A stretch of 64,000 nucleotides of DNA from assembly GCA_046046455.1 (NCBI GenBank), contig JBJOJS010000054.1:1-64000 (forward strand), in the 5' to 3' direction. Positions 26,290 to 34,600 of the stretch are shown one piece after another. The position numbers were made by a program, and so were the translations under genes. Source of the DNA: Mxb001 sp046046455. Its GTDB lineage: Bacteria > Actinomycetota > Actinomycetes > S36-B12. Every line of letters starts with the position of its first letter. Position 1 is the stretch's first letter. The notes beneath the pieces were generated by a model. That model had not been told where the DNA came from, did no database searches, and saw only the letters and a program-made list of their open reading frames with translations.

Positions 26290-26895
26290 CTAGCCGAAGA
26301 TTCGTCCATAGAGCAAGACCCACGGATAGAACAGATGCTGCCCGCCGTCCCAGAGGACCGCGACGCCCGTCAGAGCCGTGCCACCGATGATGGCTGCGAC
26401 GGGAGTCCATGACCAGCCGGGTCGCGCCGGCGGCTCGGCCACGTCGATTCGGTCGGACTGCCGCGAGCGTGCCCGCCACAGGGCATATGCCAGAGCGCCC
26501 ACCCCGGCACTAGAGATCTGGGCGCCGATGGCGCCGACGACGACCGGGTTCGTCGCGTAGTAGGCGGCTTCGAGCGGGGGGAAGAACGCAGCGGCTCGCC
26601 ATCCGCTCACGAGGGCGAACGCCACGGGGGTCGCCAGGATGCCGATGCCCGACTGGATGGTGGTCGCTCCGCGGGCGCGCATAGCCGGCCAGACGAGAAG
26701 GCCGGAGAAGAAGAGCGGCCCCATACGCGCGAGGACGAGCGCGTCCATGGTGAGCGGGTACGCCGGGCCCCACGGTCGTCCGACCAGAGTTGCGAGCGCC
26801 AGGTCGATGACGAGGAAGGCGGCCACCGACACCGCTGCGGGCACGAAGACCGACCACTTCCGGGTGCTTGCGGGTGCGACGGCGGCCGCATTCAC
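26290..26895 (-). CDS. Membrane protein of unknown function
   Basis: The 201-residue protein has about five hydrophobic segments: 16-38 (VFVPAAVSVAAFLVIDLALA), 47-70, 81-98, 113-138 and 166-190. The region around residues 139-160 is charged (ARSRQSDRID). No family is recognised. Its start overlaps the sulfatase stop by 4 bp, so the two are translated from one mRNA and may work together. Both lie inside the 24-bp direct repeats. Confidence 0.75.
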   Translation of the reverse strand: MNAAAVAPASTRKWSVFVPAAVSVAAFLVIDLALATLVGRPWGPAYPLTMDALVLARMGPLFFSGLLVWPAMRARGATTIQSGIGILATPVAFALVSGWRAAAFFPPLEAAYYATNPVVVGAIGAQISSAGVGALAYALWRARSRQSDRIDVAEPPARPGWSWTPVAAIIGGTALTGVAVLWDGGQHLFYPWVLLYGRIFG

Positions 26896-28280
26896 GTGTA
26901 CTCCCGGCGCAACTCAGCAAGGCGCTGACCGAGCTCCTGACGGGCCACGGCGTACGCCGGATCGTCGGCGAGGTTCGTCAGCTGGTCCGGGTCGGCCACG
27001 GTGTCGTAGAGCTCCGGGGGCAGGCCGCGGTCGTACTCGACGTAGAGCCACCGATCGGTGCGCACCGCCTGCGATGGTGGCACCTGGTAGGGGAAGTCGG
27101 CGAAGTACTCATAGAAGACGTCATCCCGCCACTCCACCGCATCCCCCCGCAGTAGCGGTGCGATGCTCCGGCCCTGCATCGCAGCGGGGATCGGCACGCC
27201 CGCGATGTCGAGCAGCGTGGGGGCGATGTCGGCGTTCAGCACCGGCTCATCGATGACCGTGCCGGGTGAGGCGACGCCATCGGGCCAGCGCACGATGAAG
27301 GGCACCTTGATGTTGTCGTCGTAGGCCCAGCGCTTGCCGGTGAGCACATGCTCGCCCCAGGAGTAGCCGTTGTCGCTGGTGTAGACGACCACCGTGTTGT
27401 CGGCTACCGGCTCCATGGCCGCGAGTAGTCGCCCGATCTCGCGGTCCATCCCCAGCAGCGTCTCGCAGTAGCGCCGGTAACTGGTCTGCAGGCGGCCGGC
27501 CGTGCCCTCCCACACGTTTCGATCGAGCAAGGTCTGGTACGTGAATGCCTCATCCGGGAGGTCGATGGCCACATCGTCGTACGCGCCGAGGAGGTCATCG
27601 GGCGGCTCGAACTCGTGGTGCACGGCCTTGTGCGCGACGACGAGGCAGAAGGGGCGCCCGTCATCCTCAGCCAGCCACTGCAGTGCAAGATCGGTCAGAT
27701 CCGTGCTGATGTAGGTCCCGGGGCGAGGTGTCTCGACACCGTCGATGACGAGCGGGCAGTCGCGGTAGACACCCTGCCCCTCCTCGATGGTGAAGGTGAT
27801 GAAGCGTTCGACACCCGGCAGGTCCGGCAGATCGCCGGGCATGTGCCATTTGCCGATGTAGGCGCAGCGATAGCCCGCGGCGGCGAGCGAGTCGAAGAAG
27901 CTCGGCGTGCCTGGGATCCACGCGGAGAGGTTGTTCTGTACGCCGTGTCGCGAGGCGTACTGGCCGGTGAGCAGCGTCGCGCGCGACGGGCTGCACAGCG
28001 CAGTGGTGACGTAGGCACGGTCGAAGCGCACGCCTTCGGCGGCCAGGGAGTCGAGCGCGGGCGTCTGGAGGAAGGGGACCGCTCCGGTGACGCCGAGGTG
28101 GTCAGCGCGATGGTCGTCGCTGAAGATGACGAGGAGGTTGGGTGAGCCGGGCCGTGGGATCGCCGGATCCGGGTCGGGGATGGGGCGCCCCCCTCCCGTC
28201 GACGATCCGCAAGCGCTCATGCCGAGAGTGGCGCCGATCCCTAGGCTGGCGGCGAGCAGGTCTCGCCGCGTCACGTCCAT
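26892..28280 (-). CDS. Exported sulfatase (Tat lipoprotein)
   Basis: The 462-residue enzyme has a twin-arginine signal (TRRDLLAASLGIG) ending in a lipobox-like SACG, so it is probably a Tat-exported lipoprotein. The type I sulfatase core is complete: PNLLVIFSDDHRADHLG (metal-binding Asp pair), formylglycine motif CSPSRATLLTGQ, GKWHMPG, and YTSDNGYSWGEH. The Cys needs a formylglycine-generating enzyme, not found in this window. The substrate is probably a sulfated sugar or aryl compound. TAATCT sits 6 nt before the ATG (leaderless). It is coupled to the membrane protein downstream. Confidence 0.93.
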   Translation of the reverse strand: MDVTRRDLLAASLGIGATLGMSACGSSTGGGRPIPDPDPAIPRPGSPNLLVIFSDDHRADHLGVTGAVPFLQTPALDSLAAEGVRFDRAYVTTALCSPSRATLLTGQYASRHGVQNNLSAWIPGTPSFFDSLAAAGYRCAYIGKWHMPGDLPDLPGVERFITFTIEEGQGVYRDCPLVIDGVETPRPGTYISTDLTDLALQWLAEDDGRPFCLVVAHKAVHHEFEPPDDLLGAYDDVAIDLPDEAFTYQTLLDRNVWEGTAGRLQTSYRRYCETLLGMDREIGRLLAAMEPVADNTVVVYTSDNGYSWGEHVLTGKRWAYDDNIKVPFIVRWPDGVASPGTVIDEPVLNADIAPTLLDIAGVPIPAAMQGRSIAPLLRGDAVEWRDDVFYEYFADFPYQVPPSQAVRTDRWLYVEYDRGLPPELYDTVADPDQLTNLADDPAYAVARQELGQRLAELRREYT

Positions 28281-28300
28281 TCGGCGAGATTAGCCGCACG

Positions 28301-28324
28301 ACCAAGTCATGTCAGCGCGTGAGC
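28301..28324. repeat. Right copy of an exact 24-bp direct repeat
   Basis: This is identical to 26170-26193. It spans the last codons and stop of the downstream eamA gene (minus strand, stop at 28312-28314) and 11 bp beyond. The sulfatase and membrane-protein genes lie between the two copies. Confidence 0.9.
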
Positions 28325-29304
28325 GCGCCCTCGCGGTGGGCACGCTGGGACGCGAGCTCGGCGACGATCACGCCAGCCAGCACGATGATCCCCCCGAGGC
28401 CCTGCACCGGCGTGATGATCTCTCCCAGTAGCACGAAGGCGATGAGTGCGGCCCACACCGGCTCCGTGGTGCCGAGGATCCCGCCGCGCTGAGCCCCGAT
28501 GCGCTGCAGCGACATGAGCACGAGCACGAAGGGGACGACGGAGACGACGATCATGAGCAGCACCAGTGACCAGACGGGGATGCCTGTGACCGCGCCGTCG
28601 AGCATCGACGTCGTGGTCGTCAACAGATCCCACGGGAAGTTCCACCACGGCGCGAGGATGCTCCACGTCACCGTGGCAATGAGGAAGCCCCAGAAGGCCA
28701 GGCTCATCACATCGCGTCGACGTGACCCCTCCTCTCCGAGGACGAGGTACGCCGCGAGAGCTGCCGCGGTGAGCAGTCCGTAGAAGACGCCCAGCGGGTT
28801 GAGCGTCATCCCCGACCACACCTGCGAGACGAGGAGGAGGCCGCCCACGACGAGGGCGAGGGCCACCCAAATGCCCTTGCCGACCGGTTCCTTCTTGACG
28901 AAGCGCAGCCACAGGGCGACGAGCACCGGAGCGAGGAAGGCCAGTAGGGCGGCGATGGCCACGGGCAGGAGAGCGACGGTGAGGAAGAAGAGGAACGGCG
29001 TCATGGCGTAGGCGAGGACACCGAAGAGCAAGAGGAAGGGGAGCTCGGCGCGTGTGACCCGCAGGGATCGCGGGCGGGTGATCGCGAGGTACACGAAGAG
29101 GATCACGGCGCAGCCGAGGGTGCGGATCTCGGTGACGGCTGCGGGACTCAGCCCCGCCTCGATCTGTGCCTTCGCGACGCTGCCATTGAGAGCGAAGAGG
29201 AACGCCGCGACGAGGTACATCACGGCACCGATCGCCTGCGTGCGCGTCGACGAGGGCTCTACGACGATCGGGCTGAGAGGCTCGATCGGGTCGGGAGCGC
29301 TCAA
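28312..29304 (-). CDS. EamA/DMT-family transporter, second paralogue
   Basis: The 330-residue membrane protein has ten predicted helices in two EamA repeats, with the drug/metabolite transporter pattern FLFALNGSVAKAQIEAG near the start and AALIAFVLLGEIITP in the last repeat. The family exports amino acids, nucleobases or other metabolites; the substrate is unknown. The likely start is a TTG overlapping the TGA stop of the preceding paralogue, with GGAGCG upstream. It resembles the neighbouring gene closely enough to be a tandem duplicate. Its 3' end is copied in the 24-bp repeat. Confidence 0.88.
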   Translation of the reverse strand: MSAPDPIEPLSPIVVEPSSTRTQAIGAVMYLVAAFLFALNGSVAKAQIEAGLSPAAVTEIRTLGCAVILFVYLAITRPRSLRVTRAELPFLLLFGVLAYAMTPFLFFLTVALLPVAIAALLAFLAPVLVALWLRFVKKEPVGKGIWVALALVVGGLLLVSQVWSGMTLNPLGVFYGLLTAAALAAYLVLGEEGSRRRDVMSLAFWGFLIATVTWSILAPWWNFPWDLLTTTTSMLDGAVTGIPVWSLVLLMIVVSVVPFVLVLMSLQRIGAQRGGILGTTEPVWAALIAFVLLGEIITPVQGLGGIIVLAGVIVAELASQRAHREGALTR

Positions 29305-30245
29305 CGCGAACGCTCCGCGAGGTAGACACCGACGAGGACGATCGCCCCGCCTGCGATCTGCAGTGGAGTGAGCACCTCGGACAGTGCGATCCACGCGATG
29401 ATGGATGCGATGAGGGGCTCGGTCATGCCGATGATCGATGCCTGCGCAGCGGTGATGTAGGTCAGGGCCTTCATGGCGAGGACGAAGGGGATCACCGTTC
29501 CCATCACCACCATCCAGGTGGTGAGTATCCACAGGGGAACCTGTGGCCCGACTCCGGCAAGGGGCTCGCTCATGCCGGCGTAGGCGCCCCATGCGGACAG
29601 GGACCACGGAGGCACGAGCAGCCAGAACAAGGCTGCACCGCCCATACCCCACATCGTGAGTGAGAGAGCGTCGCGCGGGGTGGCGCCCTGTTGCTGGTGC
29701 TCGCCGAGGATGTAGAAGAGGGCGAGTGCGATGGCAGCGCCGAAGGCGGCGGCGACACCGAGACCATCGAGGGTGAAGCCCTGCCACACCTGTGCGACCA
29801 GCGACAGACCCATGACGGCGAGGAGGAGGCCGACCCACACTGTGCCGCGCACCGCCTGCCGGCGTCCGAAGCGGACCCACAGGACGATCCAAATGGGGGC
29901 GGTGAACTCGATGATCAAGGCGATGCCGATGGGCATGCGCTCGATCGCGACGAAGTAGAGGAACTGCGTCATCGCGACGCCGACGACGCCGTAGGCGAGA
30001 AGCAGCTTCCACTCATTGCGATGGATCCGCAGTGCCTGTGGTCGGGTGATCGCGACCACGATGAAGAGGATGACGAAGGCCCCCATGGCCCGGGTCTCCG
30101 ACAGGGTGGTCGCGGACACTCCGCTGAGCAGGATCGACTTGACCACCGTGCCATTCAGAGCGAAGAGCAGCGTGCCGGTGAGGAGCAGGGTGTAGCCGAT
30201 CGCGCGCCGTCGTGAGTCGTGCGTGGCCAGAGCGGGAGTGGTCAC
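29301..30245 (-). CDS. EamA/DMT-family transporter, first paralogue
   Basis: The 314-residue protein has ten hydrophobic helices in two EamA repeats, with LLFALNGTVVKSILLSGVSA, LSETRAMGAFVILF and SIIAWIALSEVLTPLQIAGG. It shares motifs and gene order with the next gene, so the pair could form a heterodimer or be separate exporters. The ATG overlaps the glgM stop by 4 bp, placing the transporters in one operon with glgM. The substrate is not evident. Confidence 0.92.
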   Translation of the reverse strand: MTTPALATHDSRRRAIGYTLLLTGTLLFALNGTVVKSILLSGVSATTLSETRAMGAFVILFIVVAITRPQALRIHRNEWKLLLAYGVVGVAMTQFLYFVAIERMPIGIALIIEFTAPIWIVLWVRFGRRQAVRGTVWVGLLLAVMGLSLVAQVWQGFTLDGLGVAAAFGAAIALALFYILGEHQQQGATPRDALSLTMWGMGGAALFWLLVPPWSLSAWGAYAGMSEPLAGVGPQVPLWILTTWMVVMGTVIPFVLAMKALTYITAAQASIIGMTEPLIASIIAWIALSEVLTPLQIAGGAIVLVGVYLAERSR

Positions 30246-31414
30246 GCCGGCATCGCCCGCTCGGCGGCGGCGTAGACCTCGAGAGTCCGTCGAGCGATGG
30301 CATCCCAGTCGAAGTCGGCGATGGCACGTTCGCGTCCCGCGCGACCCATCGCCTCGGCACGGCCCGGGTCGGCGACGAGGGCGTTGATGGCGGCAGCAAG
30401 GCCCGTCTCGAGAGCCCGTGGGTCGTCCGGGTCGTAGGGGACCAGGAGTCCGGTGACCCCGTCGACGACGACCTCGGGAATCCCGCCCACGGCGCTGGCG
30501 ACCACGGGTGCCTCGCAGGCCATCGCCTCGAGGTTGACGATGCCGAGGGGCTCGTAGATCGACGGACAGGCGAAGACCCGCGCGTGGGTGAGCAGCTGGC
30601 GTACGTCGTCGATCGAAGCCTGCTCCTGGATCCAGACCACGGAGTCCGCGCCGCGCTGCGCGCGAAGATCTGCGACAGCCTGTGCGATCTCCTCGCCGAT
30701 CTCAGGTGTGTCCGGGGAGCTTGCGCAGAGGACCAGCACGGTGCCGTCGTCGAATTCACGTGCGGCGGCGAGGAGGTGAGCGAGCCCCTTCTGCCGCGTG
30801 ATGCGTCCGACGAAGAGCACATACGGTCGGTCGAGCGGTACACCATGTCGCTCGAGTGCATCAACGGCAGGGTCAGGCCGGTAGGCATCGGTGTCGATCC
30901 CGTTGTGCACGACATGCACGCGATCGGGATCGACCTGCGGGTACGCCTCCAGGATGTCGCGGCGCATGCCGTCGCTCACGGCGATGATCGCCTGGGCGTG
31001 GGAGTACGCCGTCGCCTCCGCCCAGGAGCTCACGCGGTAGCCGCCGCCCAGCTGCTCGATCTTCCAGGGGCGGAGTGGCTCGAGGGAGTGTGCGGTGATG
31101 ACATGCGGGACACCGTGGAGCAGCCCCCCGATGTGACCGGCGAGATTGGCGTACCACGTGTGGGAGTGCAGGACGTCGACGCCGGCCGTGTCACGCACCA
31201 TCTCGAGGTCGACGCCGAGGGTCTGCAGTGCGGGGTTGGCCCCGGTGAGGCCAGCCGGCACCGCATGGGCATCGGCATCGGGACGCGGAGATCCGAAGCA
31301 GTGCACGTCGACGTCGATGAGTGAGCGCAGATGGGCAGCCAATTCGCGCACGTGGACCCCTGCGCCCCCGTAGATGTCGGGGGGCCACTCGCGGGTGAGG
31401 ATGGCTGCCTTCAC
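30242..31414 (-). CDS. glgM: GT4 glycosyltransferase of the GlgM/GlgA type
   Basis: The 390-residue protein has the GT-B fold of actinobacterial glycogen synthases: AILTREWPPDIYGGAGVHV at the N-terminus, HSHTWYANLAG, VVHNGIDTDAYRP, the nucleotide-binding loop VLFVGRITRQKGL and the acidic motif PSIYEPLGIVNLEAMACE. In mycobacteria the protein at this position (Rv1212c) joins ADP-glucose and glucose-1-phosphate to maltose-1-phosphate; glycogen synthase activity is the alternative. The GTG start is supported by TACGCT 6 nt upstream. It is divergent from glgC, which makes its ADP-glucose donor. Confidence 0.92.
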   Translation of the reverse strand: MKAAILTREWPPDIYGGAGVHVRELAAHLRSLIDVDVHCFGSPRPDADAHAVPAGLTGANPALQTLGVDLEMVRDTAGVDVLHSHTWYANLAGHIGGLLHGVPHVITAHSLEPLRPWKIEQLGGGYRVSSWAEATAYSHAQAIIAVSDGMRRDILEAYPQVDPDRVHVVHNGIDTDAYRPDPAVDALERHGVPLDRPYVLFVGRITRQKGLAHLLAAAREFDDGTVLVLCASSPDTPEIGEEIAQAVADLRAQRGADSVVWIQEQASIDDVRQLLTHARVFACPSIYEPLGIVNLEAMACEAPVVASAVGGIPEVVVDGVTGLLVPYDPDDPRALETGLAAAINALVADPGRAEAMGRAGRERAIADFDWDAIARRTLEVYAAAERAMPA

Positions 31415-31466
31415 GAGTGCAGCGTAGGGCCTGCGCTGGATGACCCCGAGGTCTAGGCTGACGAGC
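31415..31466. promoter_or_regulatory. Divergent leaderless promoters of glgM and glgC
   Basis: The 52-bp gap holds TACGCT on the minus strand (31421-31426), 6 nt before the glgM GTG. It also holds TAGGCT on the plus strand (31454-31459), 7 nt before the glgC GTG. Both would start transcription at or next to the start codon. Confidence 0.6.
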
Positions 31467-32690
31467 GTGGAAACAGGCCCGCACGTGCTGGGAATCGTGC
31501 TCGCAGGAGGCGCGGGCAAGCGACTCATGCCGCTCACGGCCGACCGCGCCAAGCCCGCCGTGCCCTTCGGCGGGAGCTATCGACTCATCGACTTCGCCCT
31601 GTCCAATTTGATCAACTCCGGTCTGCGTCGCGTGGCTGTGCTCACGCAGTACAAGTCGCACTCCCTGGACCGGCACATCACCACCACCTGGCGCCTCTCA
31701 CCTCTTCTCGGCGACTACGTCACGGCGGTCCCGGCCCAGCAGCGTCTCGGGCCTCGCTGGTTCACGGGCAGCGCGGATGCGATCTTCCAGAGCCTGAACC
31801 TCATCAACGACGAGCGGCCCGACTACGTCGCGGTCTTCGGAGCCGACCACGTCTATCGCATGGACCCCATGCAGATGGTCCAGGCTCATATCGACTCCGG
31901 TGCGGCGGTGACGGTGGCGGGCATCCGCCAGCCGCGAGCCCTCGCACATCAGTTCGGCGTCATCGATACCGCCGAGGACGGCGTACGCATCCGTCGCTTC
32001 CTCGAAAAGCCCGCCGACCCGCCGGGCATCCCCGGTGCGGAGGATGAGTCCTACGTCTCGATGGGCAACTACATCTTCACGACGGAAGCCCTCATCGAGG
32101 CCTTGCGCGCAGACGCAGCCGATGAGGGGTCGGTGCACGACATGGGCGGCAACATCATCCCCATGCTCGTGGACCAGGGCCGAGCCTGCGTCTACGACTT
32201 CGCACTCAATGAGGTCCCCGGTGCCACCGATCGGGATCGCGGCTACTGGCGCGATGTGGGGACCCTCGACGCCTACCACGATGCGCACATGGACCTGGTG
32301 TCCGTGCACCCGATCTTCAATCTCTACAACCGGCGCTGGCCCATCCTCACCAATCACCCGTCCCTGCCCCCGGCGAAGTTCGTGGAGGGCGGCAACGCCC
32401 ACGAGTCCATGGTGGGCACCGGGTCGATCATCGCCGGAGCCCATGTGCGCGGCTCGGTCGTCGCCTTCGACGTGCAGGTGCAGGGAGGCGCCTACATCGA
32501 GGGGTCGGTGATCCTGCCCGGAGTGCGCATCGGACGAAACGCCGTCATCCGCAACGCCATCCTGGACAAGAACGTCATCGTCCCCGACGGTGCGCAGATC
32601 GGCGTGGACATCGAGCGTGACCGTGAGCTCTATACCGTGAGCGACGCCGGGATCGTCGTTCTCGGCAAGGGCGTCACGGCGGTGGTCTGA
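31467..32690 (+). CDS. glgC: Glucose-1-phosphate adenylyltransferase
   Basis: The 407-residue enzyme makes ADP-glucose from glucose-1-phosphate and ATP, the first step of glycogen and maltose-1-phosphate synthesis. It has GIVLAGGAGKRLMPLTADRA, KPAVPFGGSYRLIDFALSNL, VFGADHVYRMD, FLEKPADPP, and a C-terminal left-handed beta-helix (GSIIAGAHVRGSVV). The GTG is chosen because actinobacterial GlgC proteins begin about five residues before HVLGIVLAGG. A longer start at 31440 would lie upstream of the -10-like TAGGCT. It is divergent from glgM and overlaps the next start by 1 bp. Confidence 0.96.
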   Translation: METGPHVLGIVLAGGAGKRLMPLTADRAKPAVPFGGSYRLIDFALSNLINSGLRRVAVLTQYKSHSLDRHITTTWRLSPLLGDYVTAVPAQQRLGPRWFTGSADAIFQSLNLINDERPDYVAVFGADHVYRMDPMQMVQAHIDSGAAVTVAGIRQPRALAHQFGVIDTAEDGVRIRRFLEKPADPPGIPGAEDESYVSMGNYIFTTEALIEALRADAADEGSVHDMGGNIIPMLVDQGRACVYDFALNEVPGATDRDRGYWRDVGTLDAYHDAHMDLVSVHPIFNLYNRRWPILTNHPSLPPAKFVEGGNAHESMVGTGSIIAGAHVRGSVVAFDVQVQGGAYIEGSVILPGVRIGRNAVIRNAILDKNVIVPDGAQIGVDIERDRELYTVSDAGIVVLGKGVTAVV

Positions 32691-33469
32691 TGGCGCGGGC
32701 CGTCGTCACGGGTGCGGGCCGCGGACTCGGTGCCGCCATCGTCGAGCGACTGCGTGCCTCCGGCTATGACGTCATCGCGACTGATGTGACTGGAGGCGAC
32801 GAGTATCTCGACGTGCGCGACGCCGATGCCTGCCGTGCGCTGGCTCGGGCCGTGCAGCCGGATGTCTGGATCAACAATGCTGGCATCCTGGGAGCGGGTG
32901 ATGCCGCGACTCAGATGGACGACACGCTCGAATCAGTGGTCGCGGTCAACCTGCTCGGGGTCATGCACGGCACCCGTGCGGCGGTGGAGGTCATGCGGCA
33001 GCGCGACGGCGGGCGTGGCCGTGGTCATGTCATCAACGTCGGCTCGCTCGCCTCGTGGGTGCCGGTGCCGGGCGAGTGCGTCTACGCCGCGACGAAGGCG
33101 GGCGTGCTCTCCTTCACTCTCGGCCTCGAGGGTGAACTGCGTGCGCAGGGTGTCACCGGGATCCACTTCACCGTGCTCTGCCCCGACGGCATGCTCACCC
33201 CGATGATCACCGAGGTCATCGACGACCCGGCGGTCGCCATGACCTTCACGGGCGTGCGTCCGGTGACAGCGGAGAAGGTCGCGGATGCCGCGGTGCGCGC
33301 GCTGCGCAGGCCTCGCCGTGTGGTGAGCGTGCCGCACTGGCGCGGGGCCCAGGTGCGTCTCATCAGCGCAGTGCCCGATCTCGTGCTGCGGGCGGCGCCG
33401 CTCTTCACGCGGCTGGGTCGGGCTCAGCAGGATCGGATGAGACGAGCACTCGAATCTGCTCGACGCTGA
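32690..33469 (+). CDS. Short-chain dehydrogenase/reductase
   Basis: The 259-residue SDR has the cofactor motif VTGAGRGLG, NNAG, active-site Ser in NVGSLAS and the YxxxK catalytic pair in VYAATKAG. It lacks a membrane segment. The tail (about 225-259) is arginine-rich. The substrate is unknown; linkage to glgC is by a 1-bp TGATG overlap, which suggests co-translation but not a shared pathway. Its 3' end overlaps the end of the small Cys-rich protein gene on the other strand by 65 bp. Confidence 0.9.
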   Translation: MARAVVTGAGRGLGAAIVERLRASGYDVIATDVTGGDEYLDVRDADACRALARAVQPDVWINNAGILGAGDAATQMDDTLESVVAVNLLGVMHGTRAAVEVMRQRDGGRGRGHVINVGSLASWVPVPGECVYAATKAGVLSFTLGLEGELRAQGVTGIHFTVLCPDGMLTPMITEVIDDPAVAMTFTGVRPVTAEKVADAAVRALRRPRRVVSVPHWRGAQVRLISAVPDLVLRAAPLFTRLGRAQQDRMRRALESARR

Positions 33470-33635
33470 CATCGGCGTCGGCGTACAGCAGCGCGTGATC
33501 GCGCGCCTCCTCGCGTGCTGCCGCCTCCGTCACGCGTGCCGTGCCGATCCAGCCGCAGGAGCAGTGAGGCAGCATGAAGCGCCCCTTGCGCGCGAGCGAC
33601 ACCTGATGCTCGGGTTCGCGGATGCCGGCTGTCAC
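33405..33635 (-). CDS. Small cysteine-containing protein of unknown function
   Basis: From a GTG at 33635 the product has 76 residues. Its core, MLPHCSCGWIGTARVTEAAA, has a CxCGW motif like small actinobacterial proteins of unknown role, followed by EEARDHALLY. TACGTT precedes the GTG by exactly 6 nt, a leaderless signature that decides the start. A shorter start at the internal ATG (33575), preceded by AAGGGG, is possible. The longer open frame upstream to 33878 is rejected because it has no start signals. The 3' end overlaps the SDR gene. Confidence 0.6.
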   Translation of the reverse strand: MTAGIREPEHQVSLARKGRFMLPHCSCGWIGTARVTEAAAREEARDHALLYADADVSVEQIRVLVSSDPAEPDPAA

Positions 33636-33922
33636 GGCCGCAACGTATTCGGTGGGGATGTCGCGGGAGTGAGGCGCGGCTGAATGCAAGGTGAACGCCG
33701 GTCGCAGGCTGCAGGTGATCTTCAAGCGGACGGTCTCGGCAGCCTGCCGTGCCCGTGTGGGCGACCGCCCGGGCCCCGAACTTTGGGACAAAAGTGTCGT
33801 CTGTCGGCCGAATTCGCCCAGAGTTCGCCGGACCGGATCGGGGACGGCGCGATCGCGTGAGGACCACGCGGTCGCCACGACCAGGCGCGCTGCAGGGCCG
33901 CTCCTGTCGTAGCGTGGGGGTC

Positions 33923-34393
33923 ATGACGCAGGTCGAGGTCGTAGACACCGGATCCCCGTGGATCATCTCCCGTTCGATCGTCGTCGAGGCACCGGCGGAC
34001 AGGATCTTCGAGCTCCTTGCGGATCCGCGCCGTCACTGCGACTTCGACGGCTCGGGATCGGTCCGAGGAGCTGTCTCGGGCCCGCAGAGGCTCTCCCTCG
34101 GCGCGAAGTTCGGCATGGACATGAAGCTGGGAGTGCCCTACCGCGTGAGCAGCCAGGTCAAGGAGTTCGAGGAGGGCCGGCGCATCGCCTGGGCCCACAT
34201 CGGCGGCCACCGGTGGCGCTACGAGCTCGAGCCAGTGGACGGGACCACGACCCGGGTAACGGAGACCTTCGACGCGACGACGGCGCGCTCGGCTCGGGCG
34301 CTCAAACTCATGGATGCCTACAACCGCAACACGCGTGCGATCGAGGAGACGCTGCCGCGGCTGGCGGCACTTGCTGAGGGGGAGGGGCAGTGA
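33923..34393 (+). CDS. SRPBCC-family protein (polyketide cyclase/dehydrase type)
   Basis: The 156-residue protein has the helix-grip fold pattern: SRSIVVEAPADRIFELLADP, then FEEGRRIAWAHIGGHRWRYE and a final long helix with NTRAIEETLPRLAALAEGE. Such proteins bind small hydrophobic ligands; no ligand is known here. The ATG follows TAGCGT by 7 nt. The stop overlaps the GTG of the following HMA-domain gene by 4 bp. Confidence 0.88.
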   Translation: MTQVEVVDTGSPWIISRSIVVEAPADRIFELLADPRRHCDFDGSGSVRGAVSGPQRLSLGAKFGMDMKLGVPYRVSSQVKEFEEGRRIAWAHIGGHRWRYELEPVDGTTTRVTETFDATTARSARALKLMDAYNRNTRAIEETLPRLAALAEGEGQ

Positions 34394-34596
34394 CGACCAC
34401 GACCTATCGGGTGACCGGCATGACCTGCGATCACTGCGTCCGCGCGGTGACGACCGAGCTCGTGCTCGTGCCCGGGGTGCGCAGCGTCGATATCGATCTC
34501 GCCGACGGCGCCGTGACCGTGACAAGCGACGGCCCCCTGGACCTCGAGGAGGTCCGGGAGGCCGTCGATGAAGCCGGATACGCGCTGGCGGACTAG
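34390..34596 (+). CDS. Heavy-metal-associated (HMA) domain protein, CopZ-like
   Basis: The 68-residue protein is a single HMA domain with the metal-binding motif GMTCDHC (Cys13 and Cys16) followed by the ferredoxin-like beta-alpha-beta core. Such proteins carry Cu(I) or similar ions to P-type ATPases or regulators. No ATPase lies next to it. It starts by GTG at a 4-bp overlap with the SRPBCC gene. The stop is 5 bp from the convergent pstB stop. Confidence 0.92.
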   Translation: MTTTTYRVTGMTCDHCVRAVTTELVLVPGVRSVDIDLADGAVTVTSDGPLDLEEVREAVDEAGYALAD

Positions 34597-34600
34597 CGGC

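Noticed and set aside
33636..33878. Upstream extension of the small Cys-containing protein
   Set aside because: No start signal is found there, while TACGTT 6 nt before the GTG at 33635 gives a good start.
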